A DNA stretch of 8,176 nucleotides from NCBI GenBank assembly GCA_003645395.1, contig QNFC01000064.1, positions 1 through 8,176 on the forward strand. Reading direction: 5' to 3'. The notes beneath the pieces are model-generated. The model saw nothing but the letters and a program-made list of their open reading frames with translations, had not been told where the DNA came from and did no database searches. How positions within the stretch are numbered: position 1 is the stretch's first letter; the number at the start of each line of letters is the position of its first letter. Positions 1 to 6,385 of this stretch are shown piece by piece. The DNA is from Gammaproteobacteria bacterium. GTDB lineage: Bacteria > Pseudomonadota > Gammaproteobacteria > Immundisolibacterales > Immundisolibacteraceae. Position numbers and translations under genes: made by a program.

Positions 1-1
1 G

Positions 2-787
2 CAGGACCTGACCCTCGATGGTCCGGCCGTCGAGAGTACTGATCGCACCACGGGTAAAGTCGCCGTTTATGCCACCTGCTATGGCGAGTACAACGACCCT
101 CAGGTGGTCGAGGATTTGGCGGTTGTGCTGCAGCACAACGGTATTGCGGTGCGCGCGGTTTCTAAAGAAAAGTGCTGCGGCATGCCGAAGCTTGAACTGG
201 GCGACCTGGAATCGGTCGCTAAATCGATGGAGGCAAATTTGCCACCGCTGCTGGAAATGATTGATGCGGGTTGGGACATTATCGCGCCGGTGCCTTCCTG
301 CGTGCTGATGTTCAAGCAGGAATTACCGCTGATGTTTCCCGAGCGGGAGGATGTGGCCCGGGTACGCGATGCCATTTTTGACCCCTTTGAATACTTAATG
401 CTGCGTAACAAACAGGAGCTATTGAAGAGAGAATTTCCGAATCGTCTCGGTAAAGTGGCCTACCATGCCGCCTGTCACCAGCGGGTGCAAAAAATTGGTC
501 CCAAAACCAGTGAGTTGCTCAAGCTAATTCCCGATACCGAGATTATCAGCATTGAGCGCTGTTCTGGCCACGATGGTACTTACGGGGTGAAGTCACAATT
601 TTATGAAAATTCGCGCAAAATTTGCCGCCCGATAGTCAACCAGATTGATCGTGATGAGGTTGACCATTACGGCAGTGATTGTCCTATGGCTGGCCGCCAC
701 ATTGAAAATGGGCTGGAGCGTGAAAAAAGTGACGACATGCTTGCAGAGCACCCGCTAAGCCTGCTGCGGTTAGCTTACGGGCTTTGA
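2..787 (+). CDS. Heterodisulfide-reductase-related Fe-S protein (GlpC/CCG-domain type), C-terminal part, 5' truncated by window
   Basis: The frame is open from the left edge, so this is the last 261 residues of a longer protein. The GTG at 104 lies inside the domain and is not a believable start. Two cysteine-rich CCG repeats are visible. The first has ATCYGEYN (Cys26 of the visible part), a CCGMP motif (58-62) and PSC (Cys100). The second has HAACHQR (Cys158), RCSGHDGTYG (Cys187) and DCPMA (Cys227). In GlpC, GlcF and HdrB-type proteins such repeats bind Fe-S clusters or form the redox site; N-terminal ferredoxin-like clusters would lie outside the window. The second repeat reads CSG rather than CCG, so one ligand position is a serine; I believe this is usual in the subfamily that accompanies DUF3501 but cannot verify it. 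No membrane segment is seen. It lies 55 bases upstream of the DUF3501 gene and is probably cotranscribed with it. Electron partner and substrate are unknown. Confidence 0.85.
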   Translation, partial: QDLTLDGPAVESTDRTTGKVAVYATCYGEYNDPQVVEDLAVVLQHNGIAVRAVSKEKCCGMPKLELGDLESVAKSMEANLPPLLEMIDAGWDIIAPVPSCVLMFKQELPLMFPEREDVARVRDAIFDPFEYLMLRNKQELLKREFPNRLGKVAYHAACHQRVQKIGPKTSELLKLIPDTEIISIERCSGHDGTYGVKSQFYENSRKICRPIVNQIDRDEVDHYGSDCPMAGRHIENGLEREKSDDMLAEHPLSLLRLAYGL

Positions 788-826
788 GTGCCCGGCTAGC
801 CACTCCTGTTTTTTTAGACCTACTTG

Positions 827-832
827 TAAGGA
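827..832 (+). promoter_or_regulatory. Ribosome binding site for the DUF3501 gene
   Basis: TAAGGA, with the AGGA core at 829-832, sits 10 bases before the ATG at 843 but only 4 bases before an in-frame TTG at 837. The spacing favours the ATG as the true start and so removes two residues from the longest reading. Confidence 0.6.
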
Positions 833-842
833 AAAATTGAAC

Positions 843-1436
843 ATGCAAAAACTGATCCGCGCTGACTTGTTCTCGCTCGAGGAGTATGCAGAGCAACGTC
901 CGGAATTTCGCCAACGGGTCATGCTCCACAAAAAGCCGCGGCGCATTGCCCTTGGGGAGCACCTGAGCCTCTGTTTTGAAGACCGGCTGACCATGCAGTA
1001 CCAGGTACAGGAGATGCTCAGGGTAGAGCGAATCTTTGAGGTCGCTGGTATTGAGGAAGAGATTGCCGCCTACAACCCCATGATTCCCGACGGTAGTAAC
1101 TGGAAAGCAACGCTGATGATCGAATATACCGATATTGGCGAACGCGATATTGCGTTGAAAAAGCTGGTGGGAATCGAGGACCAGGTGGTTTTAAGAATTG
1201 GTGACAATGCCCCGTTGGCCTGTTTTCCAGACGAAGATATAGAGCGCAGCCGTGAAGAGAAAACCGCTGCGGTGCATTTTATGCGTTATGAGTTAACGGT
1301 GGCCGACCGTGAGGCGCTAGCAGCCGGGGCGCCGATTATTGCGGCGGTTGAGAATGCCGAATACCCGATTGAACCATTCGCGCTTTCGGCTGAAAGTCGG
1401 GGTAGTTTGATGGCCGATCTGGCGCTAGCCAGTTAA
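843..1436 (+). CDS. DUF3501 family protein
   Basis: A 197-residue protein starting at ATG 843, chosen over the TTG at 837 because of ribosome binding site spacing. The sequence fits the DUF3501 family of unknown function. Visible hallmarks are an N-terminal start of about 10 residues (MQKLIRADLF), an arginine-containing stretch FEDRLTMQYQVQEMLRVERI (45-64), YNPMIPDGSNWKATL (77-91), and ERSREEKTAAVHFMRYEL (134-151), which is rich in charged residues. There is no signal peptide or membrane helix, so it is probably cytoplasmic. Only two cysteines are present (44 and 127) and they do not form a cluster motif, so the protein itself is unlikely to carry an Fe-S centre. Genes of this family are commonly found right after a GlpC-like Fe-S protein, often with rubrerythrin, as here for the first partner; this suggests a joint role in redox or oxidative stress. 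Function remains unassigned. Confidence 0.85.
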   Translation: MQKLIRADLFSLEEYAEQRPEFRQRVMLHKKPRRIALGEHLSLCFEDRLTMQYQVQEMLRVERIFEVAGIEEEIAAYNPMIPDGSNWKATLMIEYTDIGERDIALKKLVGIEDQVVLRIGDNAPLACFPDEDIERSREEKTAAVHFMRYELTVADREALAAGAPIIAAVENAEYPIEPFALSAESRGSLMADLALAS

Positions 1437-1464
1437 TTAAAAACCTGATTAATTAAACAACTGG
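1429..1464. terminator. AT-rich hairpin between convergent genes, possible weak bidirectional terminator
   Basis: Two copies of TTAATTAA (1433-1440 and 1449-1456) can pair as an 8-bp stem with an 8-base loop. CCAG (1429-1432) and CTGG (1461-1464) can extend it across a 4-base bulge. The element overlaps the DUF3501 stop codon and fills the 28-base gap to the purU stop codon. The stem is mostly A-T and no clear U-tract follows on either strand, so a terminator role is inferred mainly from its position between two convergent genes. Confidence 0.35.
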
Positions 1465-2319
1465 TTAGTCAAACACCACGGTTTTATTGCCGTAAGTCAA
1501 CACGCGGTGGTCGATGTGCCAACGCAGTGCCCGCGACAGCACCAGTCGTTCCAGATCACGGCCTTTTTCCACCAGGTCTGATACCTGGTTGCGGTGAGAA
1601 ACACGCACCACGTCCTGCTCAATAATCGGCCCGTCATCGAGTTCTTCTGTCACATAATGGCTGGTGGCGCCGATCAACTTTACGCCACGATCAAAAGCTC
1701 GGTGATAGGGTTTGGCGCCAGTGAAAGCGGGTAAAAAAGAGTGGTGAATATTGATGACCTGATTCGGGTAGTGGCCGATAAAGTCGCTGCTGAGAATCTG
1801 CATATACCGGGCGAGCACAACGGTACCTACCTGATGCTCGGCCAGTAACGCCAGCTGTTGAGTTTCCGCCTCGGCTTTATTATCCCGGGTGACCGGAATA
1901 TTGAAATAGGGGATTTCATTAAATTCTGCCAGTGCTCGACAGGTGTCGTGGTTACTAATAATCAGCGGTATATCGCACTGCAATTCACCACTTCGATGAC
2001 GGTAGAGCAGGTCCGCCAGGCAGTGATCATGTTGCGAGACCATAATCGCCACCCGCGGACGGTGGCTCGAGAACTCCAGCCGCCAACGCAGTTGAAGACG
2101 TTCGGCCAGCTCGGTAAAAGCAGATGCGAAGGTATCCGTCGTCAGGTTAAACTGAGCCAAATCCCATTCGACGCGCATAAAAAACAGGTTTTCCGCGGCG
2201 TCGATATGTTGGTCGGCATGCAGAATGTTTGCCTGGTGACGATGAAGAAAATCAGCCACAGCGGCGACCAGGCCGCGTCGGTCTGGTGCGATAATCAACA
2301 GAATTGCAGAGCCGTCCAT
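1465..2319 (-). CDS. purU: Formyltetrahydrofolate deformylase PurU
   Basis: Hydrolyses 10-formyl-tetrahydrofolate to formate and tetrahydrofolate in the cytoplasm, balancing the one-carbon pool and supplying formate to PurT. The protein is 284 residues, close to the usual 280-285. An N-terminal ACT-like regulatory domain (about 1-80; IAPDRRGLVAAVADFLHRH at 10-28) precedes a formyltransferase-fold domain (about 88-284). Catalytic landmarks are NIHHSFLPAF at 190-199 (Asn190, His192) and the aspartate of ELDDGPI (Asp228), matching the Asn/His/Asp triad of glycinamide ribonucleotide formyltransferase relatives. The start at 2319 is chosen because the ACT domain begins there, a GGAAGG ribosome site lies at 2324-2329, and a promoter sits just upstream. 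A longer reading to 2652 would run through that promoter and into glcD. The gene is divergent from glcD and convergent with DUF3501. Alternative: a PurN paralogue, unlikely given the ACT domain. Confidence 0.95.
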   Translation of the reverse strand: MDGSAILLIIAPDRRGLVAAVADFLHRHQANILHADQHIDAAENLFFMRVEWDLAQFNLTTDTFASAFTELAERLQLRWRLEFSSHRPRVAIMVSQHDHCLADLLYRHRSGELQCDIPLIISNHDTCRALAEFNEIPYFNIPVTRDNKAEAETQQLALLAEHQVGTVVLARYMQILSSDFIGHYPNQVINIHHSFLPAFTGAKPYHRAFDRGVKLIGATSHYVTEELDDGPIIEQDVVRVSHRNQVSDLVEKGRDLERLVLSRALRWHIDHRVLTYGNKTVVFD

Positions 2320-2323
2320 GTAA

Positions 2324-2329
2324 CCTTCC
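2324..2329 (-). promoter_or_regulatory. Ribosome binding site for purU
   Basis: GGAAGG read on the minus strand ends 4 bases before the purU ATG. It supports the start at 2319 over the much longer upstream reading. Confidence 0.6.
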
Positions 2330-2355
2330 AGGTTAATTGTTAGGGGTGGCGGCGG

Positions 2356-2384
2356 ATTATCAAAAGAGGAGCCGAGGGTGTCAA
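2356..2384 (-). promoter_or_regulatory. Near-consensus sigma-70 promoter for purU
   Basis: On the minus strand a perfect TTGACA -35 box (2379-2384) is separated by exactly 17 bases from GATAAT (2356-2361), five of six matches to the -10 consensus. Initiation would be expected near 2349, giving a leader of about 30 bases before the purU ATG, with the ribosome site inside it. This is the best promoter in the window. It lies in the 105-base purU/glcD divergent gap, so a regulator acting on glcD could also affect it. Confidence 0.75.
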
Positions 2385-2393
2385 TCGACAAGC

Positions 2394-2403
2394 CAATTAA
2401 TTG
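2394..2403. promoter_or_regulatory. 10-base palindrome in the purU/glcD divergent region, possible operator
   Basis: CAATTAATTG is a perfect palindrome located about 10 bases upstream of the purU -35 box and 21 bases before the glcD start. A dimeric regulator of the glycolate genes could bind here. No known consensus was matched, and AT-rich palindromes of this size also arise by chance. Confidence 0.2.
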
Positions 2404-2410
2404 CTCAGAT

Positions 2411-2415
2411 GAAGG
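2411..2415 (+). promoter_or_regulatory. Ribosome binding site supporting the GTG start of glcD
   Basis: GAAGG lies 9 bases before the GTG at 2425. An in-frame stop (TGA, 2410-2412) lies just upstream with no other start codon between, so GTG 2425 is the first possible start. The ATG at 2409 is in another frame. Confidence 0.65.
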
Positions 2416-2424
2416 TGGTTTGCG

Positions 2425-3921
2425 GTGACGATTATCACCGGAGCCACGGTAGACCGCGCCGACCCACAGCAGCGGCAAAAGCTGGCAGCAGAGCTGCGGG
2501 AGCTTTTGCCGAGCCACTGTGTGCTTGACCAGCTGGAGCAGCTTAAGCCGTTTGAATGTGATGCGCTGACTGCGATTCGTGAAATACCGTTGTTGGTGGT
2601 GTTGCCAGAGAATCGCGACCAGGTGCAGGCGGTGATGCGTTATGCGTATCAAAATAGCGTGTCGCTCATCCCCCGCGGGGCGGGCACCGGGCTCTCTGGC
2701 GGAGCCTCGCCGAGTACCGATGCGGTGCTGTTAGTGCTCACCAAGCTTAACGATATTCTCGAGATTGATGCCGATAATCGCATTGCGATTGTTGAGCCAG
2801 GGGTGCGCAATCTGGCGATCTCAGAAGCGGTGGCCGGTCACGGTCTTTTTTATGCGCCAGACCCTTCGTCGCAGGTGGCCTCCAGCATTGGTGGCAACGT
2901 AGCCGAGAATTCCGGCGGGGTGCACTGTGTTAAATATGGTCTCACCACCCACAATATTCGTCGGTTACGCTACTTTGATCACACGGGCGAACTGGTAACG
3001 CTTGGCGCTAGTGGGTTGGACGCCCCCGGTTATGACCTGATGGCGCTGATGACGGGGTCTGAAGGTATGCTTGGGGTTGTCGTTGAGGTTACGGTCAACC
3101 TGTTGCCGCTGCCCGAATCGGTGGTGCTACTGCAGGCGGCATTTCCCGATATGGAGCAGGCCGGGCTGGGGGTGATGAATATTATCGCCGCCGGCATTAT
3201 TCCCGCTGGGCTGGAGATGATGGACCAGACCGCCATCGAGGTGGTGGAAAACTATATTCACATGGATTTACCGCTGGATGCCGAGGCGATACTGCTGATT
3301 GAGCTAGACGGCACCGAGGCCGAAGTTGAGTCTCAGCTAGGTAGTGTGAAGGCAGAAATTGGCAAATTCGGCGCTTATGATCTGCGCCTGGCCCGTAGTG
3401 CGGAAGATCGAATAAAGCTCTGGTCTGGGCGTAAGTCGGCGTTTCCGGCCATGGGGCAGGTGACCACCGATTTTTACATTATGGATGCCACCGTGCCACG
3501 GCGGCATTTGCCCTATGCGTTGCGACATATCGTTGAGTTGAGTGATCAATACAGCCTGCGGGTGGCCAATGTCTTCCACGCCGGCGACGGTAATTTGCAT
3601 CCGCTGGTGCTCTACGACGCCAGCGATCCCGGGCAGGTCGAACGCACAGAAAAACTTGCTGACGACATTCTTACTCTTTGCCTCAGCCTTGGTGGCACTA
3701 TCAGTGGTGAACACGGCATTGGTCAGGAAAAACTGGATAAATCCTGCGATCAGTTCAGCACCGTTGAGCTCGAACAATTTGAGCGGGTTAAACGGGTGTT
3801 TGATCCCCTGGGTCGGCTCAATCCGGGCAAAGCAATTCCCACCCCGCATCGCTGTGCGGAGCTCGGTGGGTTGCACGTGCATCAGGGCAAGGTACCGTTC
3901 CCAGAACTGGAGCGGTTCTAA
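2425..3921 (+). CDS. glcD: Glycolate dehydrogenase (glycolate oxidase) FAD-binding subunit GlcD
   Basis: The catalytic FAD subunit that oxidises glycolate to glyoxylate, passing electrons to the GlcE/GlcF subunits and on to the respiratory chain. It has 498 residues against 499 in E. coli, which supports the GTG start. The FAD-binding PCMH fold covers about 50-230, with RGAGTGLSGG (84-93), a long conserved block with APDPSSQ (144-150) and SIGGNVAENSGG (154-165), and TGSEGMLGV (210-218). The C-terminal FAD-linked oxidase domain has VANVFHAGDGNLHPL (380-394) and GEHGIG (428-433), and DPLGRLNPGK (460-469) is the usual family ending. The tail PFPELERF is identical to E. coli GlcD as I recall it, which separates GlcD from D-lactate dehydrogenase relatives. 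The stop codon overlaps the start of glcE by one base (TAATG), so the two are translationally coupled. No GlcC regulator gene is adjacent. Confidence 0.96.
   Translation: MTIITGATVDRADPQQRQKLAAELRELLPSHCVLDQLEQLKPFECDALTAIREIPLLVVLPENRDQVQAVMRYAYQNSVSLIPRGAGTGLSGGASPSTDAVLLVLTKLNDILEIDADNRIAIVEPGVRNLAISEAVAGHGLFYAPDPSSQVASSIGGNVAENSGGVHCVKYGLTTHNIRRLRYFDHTGELVTLGASGLDAPGYDLMALMTGSEGMLGVVVEVTVNLLPLPESVVLLQAAFPDMEQAGLGVMNIIAAGIIPAGLEMMDQTAIEVVENYIHMDLPLDAEAILLIELDGTEAEVESQLGSVKAEIGKFGAYDLRLARSAEDRIKLWSGRKSAFPAMGQVTTDFYIMDATVPRRHLPYALRHIVELSDQYSLRVANVFHAGDGNLHPLVLYDASDPGQVERTEKLADDILTLCLSLGGTISGEHGIGQEKLDKSCDQFSTVELEQFERVKRVFDPLGRLNPGKAIPTPHRCAELGGLHVHQGKVPFPELERF
3909..3912 (+). promoter_or_regulatory. 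Ribosome binding site for glcE inside the 3' end of glcD
   Basis: GGAG lies 8 bases before the ATG at 3921 and within the last glcD codons. It favours ATG 3921 over the in-frame ATG at 3930. Confidence 0.55.
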
Positions 3922-5054
3922 TGTCTGAAATGGTTGACCGAGATGATAGTCAGCAATTAGTTGAGCGTGTTGAGCAAGCGCGGGAGCCGGGCGGTCGGTT
4001 AACGATTATTGGCCAGGGTAGTAAACATTTTATGGGTTGTGAACCGCAGGGCGAGTCGCTCGATACGACCGACCACTGCGGTGTTATTGAGTATGAGCCC
4101 GGTGACCTGGTGTTGACAGCACGTAGCGGCACACCGCTGGTTCAGATCGAGCAATTGCTTGCCCAGCAGGGTCAGTGTCTGGGGTTTGAACCGCCGAGGT
4201 TCGCACTGAATGGTTCTGCGGCCGGCACATTAGGCGGGGCGATTGCCAGCGGTCTTTCTGGTCCGCGTCGCCCCTGGGCCGGTGCTGCACGAGATTTTGT
4301 GCTTGGCATGACCATGGTTAATGGTGAGGCTCAGCGGCTACATTTTGGTGGTCAGCTGATCAAAAATGTTGCTGGATTCGATCTGCCAAGACTCATAGCC
4401 GGTAGCATGGGCACCTTCGGTTTGATCCTGGATATTTCTATACGGGTGTTGCCTGTTCGGCCAGCAGCGGTGACTTTGCAACACGTTCTGCCGGCGAGCG
4501 AGGCGCTCGCTAAAATGATCGAGTGGCAACGCCAGCCGCTGCCACTGTCCGGGCTTGTATATGGTCAGGGAGTGCTGTCTGTTCGCCTCTCTGGGACAGC
4601 CGAGGGGGTGCTATCTGCGCGAGAAATAATCGGCGGTGATGAACTCAATGATGCGGCTAGCTGGTGGGATGGTCTGCGTGACCAGACCGGGGCGTGGTTC
4701 GCTGAGCCCGGAGCAGTCCGGCGGATTTCCTGCGCAGCGGCGGCGGAGTTACCAGAGATTGGTGGTGAGTGGGTGCTGGACTGGGGTGGTGCACAACGCT
4801 GGTATCGCGGTGATGCCCCGCTGGCGATGCTGGAAGCTTACGCCCGGAAAATCGATGGCCAGCTAAGCTGTTTTCGTGGCGCTGATCGAAAGAAACCCAT
4901 CCCGCTAGCTGATCCCCGGTTGGTGGAGATTCATGGTCAACTTAAAAGTGCTTTTGATCCCCATGGCGTGTTCGATAGTGGTCGCCTTTTGGTTCAGCCG
5001 CCGCTTGCAGCGGGCCTGCAATCCAGTTTTCTATCGGATCCGGCGGCGAAATAA
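3921..5054 (+). CDS. glcE: Glycolate dehydrogenase FAD-binding subunit GlcE
   Basis: The second flavin-type subunit of glycolate dehydrogenase, needed for activity in E. coli. The protein has 377 residues, slightly longer than the roughly 350 of E. coli. A single PCMH-type FAD-binding half is visible: IIGQGSKHFMG (29-39), EYEPGDLVLTARSGTPL (57-73), GTLGGAIASGLSGPRRPWAG (102-121), and a conserved KNVAGFDLPRLIAGSMGTFG block (148-167). The C-terminus carries FDPHGVFDSGRL, the family's closing motif. It is not a full-length oxidase like GlcD: the HAGDGN and GEHGIG motifs are absent, as expected for GlcE. It overlaps the glcD stop by one base and ends 3 bases before glcF. The last 20 or so residues after the closing motif look like a lineage-specific tail. 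Confidence 0.95.
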   Translation: MSEMVDRDDSQQLVERVEQAREPGGRLTIIGQGSKHFMGCEPQGESLDTTDHCGVIEYEPGDLVLTARSGTPLVQIEQLLAQQGQCLGFEPPRFALNGSAAGTLGGAIASGLSGPRRPWAGAARDFVLGMTMVNGEAQRLHFGGQLIKNVAGFDLPRLIAGSMGTFGLILDISIRVLPVRPAAVTLQHVLPASEALAKMIEWQRQPLPLSGLVYGQGVLSVRLSGTAEGVLSAREIIGGDELNDAASWWDGLRDQTGAWFAEPGAVRRISCAAAAELPEIGGEWVLDWGGAQRWYRGDAPLAMLEAYARKIDGQLSCFRGADRKKPIPLADPRLVEIHGQLKSAFDPHGVFDSGRLLVQPPLAAGLQSSFLSDPAAK

Positions 5055-5057
5055 CCC

Positions 5058-6275
5058 ATGCAGACTTATATAGACGAAGCGCAGCGTCAGCGGCCAGCGG
5101 TGGCGATGGCCGACGCGATGATCCGCAAATGCGTGCACTGTGGTTTTTGCAATGTCACCTGTCCGACTTACCAGCTACTCGGTGACGAACTCGATGGCCC
5201 CCGTGGACGTATCTACCAGATCAAAAGCGCGCTGGAATCAAATGAAGCCAGCCCCACGTTGCAGCAGCATCTGGATCGTTGCCTGACCTGCCGAAGCTGT
5301 GAGACTACCTGCCCAGCCGGCGTCGAATACAGCGTGATTCTGGACGCCGGTCGTGAATTGGCCGAACGGGATGTGCCACGCCCTGTCTGGCAAAGATTGA
5401 GCCGCACGCTGCTGCGGATTGGTTTGACCCATCGTCGACTATTTTCTGGTTTGCTTGGCCTGGCGCGCACCGTCAGGCCGATACTCCCGCAGTCGCTAAA
5501 GTCGCGAGTGCCGCTCTCTACCCAAGTTGGGGAAGTGCCGGCCAGACAACACCAACGGAAAATGGTGTTGCTGCAGGGTTGTGTGCAACCATCGATTGAT
5601 CCGGCGATAAACGGTGCTTTGCAGCGGGTATTTGACCGCCTGGATATATCGCTGATAACGGTCGATGAAGTGAGTTGCTGCGGAGCCATTGATCACCACC
5701 TTTCCGCCAGTAATGCCGCGCTGCAAAGGATGCGGAGTAATATCGATGCCTGGTGGCCGCTGATTGATGCCGGTGCTGAAGCGATACTTTCCACTGCCAG
5801 TGGTTGCGGCGTAACGCTGGCTGATTATGGGCGATTACTGGCGGATGACCCGGAATACGCTGAAAAAGCTGCCCGTATCACGGTATTGGTGAAAGACCCG
5901 GTAGAAGTGTTAGCGGCAGAAGATTTGCAGCGGTTACCAACGCAGAGCCCGAAAAAAGTTGCCTTTCAATGCCCGTGTACACTGCAGCACGGCTTTGCAC
6001 TCGCTGGCAAAGTCGAAGCGCTGTTGAGTGCTCAGGGCCATCAGCTGTTGCCAGTAGCTGAAAATCACATCTGCTGTGGGTCAGCCGGTACCTATAGTCT
6101 GCTGCAGCCAGCACTTTCTGATCAGCTGCGGCAGAAAAAGCTCAAACATCTATCGCAACATAATCCAGACCTCATTCTCACCGCCAATATTGGTTGTCAG
6201 ATACACCTGCAGCGGGATAATCCGGTGCCCGTTAAGCACTGGATTCATCTTTTGGACCCATCTGGCCTACCCTGA
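5058..6275 (+). CDS. glcF: Glycolate dehydrogenase iron-sulfur subunit GlcF
   Basis: The electron-transfer subunit of glycolate dehydrogenase, with 405 residues against 407 in E. coli. Two ferredoxin-type [4Fe-4S] motifs lie at the N-terminus: CVHCGFCNVTCP (Cys25, 28, 31, 35) and CLTCRSCETTCP (Cys75, 78, 81, 85). Two CCG domains follow: Cys175, the pair 207-208 and Cys250 in the first; Cys305/307, the pair 339-340 (HICCGSAGTYS) and Cys380 in the second. This architecture is shared with GlpC and LutA/LldE relatives, but the position after glcD and glcE fixes the assignment. No transmembrane helix is obvious; the E. coli complex is membrane-associated. Only a weak ribosome site precedes the ATG, 3 bases after the glcE stop, so translation probably depends on coupling. 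This is the last gene of the glc cluster; glcG and glcB are not present here. Confidence 0.95.
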   Translation: MQTYIDEAQRQRPAVAMADAMIRKCVHCGFCNVTCPTYQLLGDELDGPRGRIYQIKSALESNEASPTLQQHLDRCLTCRSCETTCPAGVEYSVILDAGRELAERDVPRPVWQRLSRTLLRIGLTHRRLFSGLLGLARTVRPILPQSLKSRVPLSTQVGEVPARQHQRKMVLLQGCVQPSIDPAINGALQRVFDRLDISLITVDEVSCCGAIDHHLSASNAALQRMRSNIDAWWPLIDAGAEAILSTASGCGVTLADYGRLLADDPEYAEKAARITVLVKDPVEVLAAEDLQRLPTQSPKKVAFQCPCTLQHGFALAGKVEALLSAQGHQLLPVAENHICCGSAGTYSLLQPALSDQLRQKKLKHLSQHNPDLILTANIGCQIHLQRDNPVPVKHWIHLLDPSGLP

Positions 6276-6385
6276 TAAACAGGCCGGTGGTGCTTGACAG
6301 TTAATGGCTCCTCCAGCATTGTGCTCGGCTTTATAAGAATCAGGCTTTAACTTGAAAAAAATCCTCGAGACACCATTTAGATAGT
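6276..6385 (+). promoter_or_regulatory. glcF-nadA intergenic region with candidate nadA promoter
   Basis: A 110-base gap. A perfect TTGACA lies at 6294-6299; 17 bases downstream the -10 position reads CATTGT (6317-6322), only three of six matches. A better -10-like TATAAG at 6332-6337 lacks a -35 at proper spacing. One of these probably drives nadA, but which cannot be settled by eye. A 7-bp stem (6262-6268 with 6281-6287) spans the glcF stop codon but has no U-tract behind it, so it is not an intrinsic terminator and read-through from glcF is possible. Confidence 0.4.

Noticed and set aside
778..815. CGGGC/GCCCG stem at the Fe-S gene stop codon followed by a run of seven T (809-815), as a terminator before DUF3501
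   Set aside because: The stem ends at 794, 14 bases before the T-run. An alternative GAGTG/CACTC stem (786-805) is only 5 bp. Neither is convincing, and the two genes are usually cotranscribed.
1858..2343. 161-residue plus-strand ORF opposite purU
   Set aside because: It lies antisense within purU, has no recognisable domain and is explained as a shadow of the real gene.
2320..2652. N-terminal extension of purU by 111 residues on the minus strand
   Set aside because: It would run through the purU promoter, its ribosome site and the start of glcD. PurU proteins normally begin at the ACT domain, and 284 residues is the expected length.
3337..3882. 181-residue minus-strand ORF opposite glcD
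   Set aside because: It is antisense to the strongly conserved GlcD C-terminal domain and resembles no family I recognise.
6262..6287. 7-bp hairpin over the glcF stop codon as an intrinsic terminator
   Set aside because: It has no U-tract downstream and includes a wobble pair and a 12-base loop.
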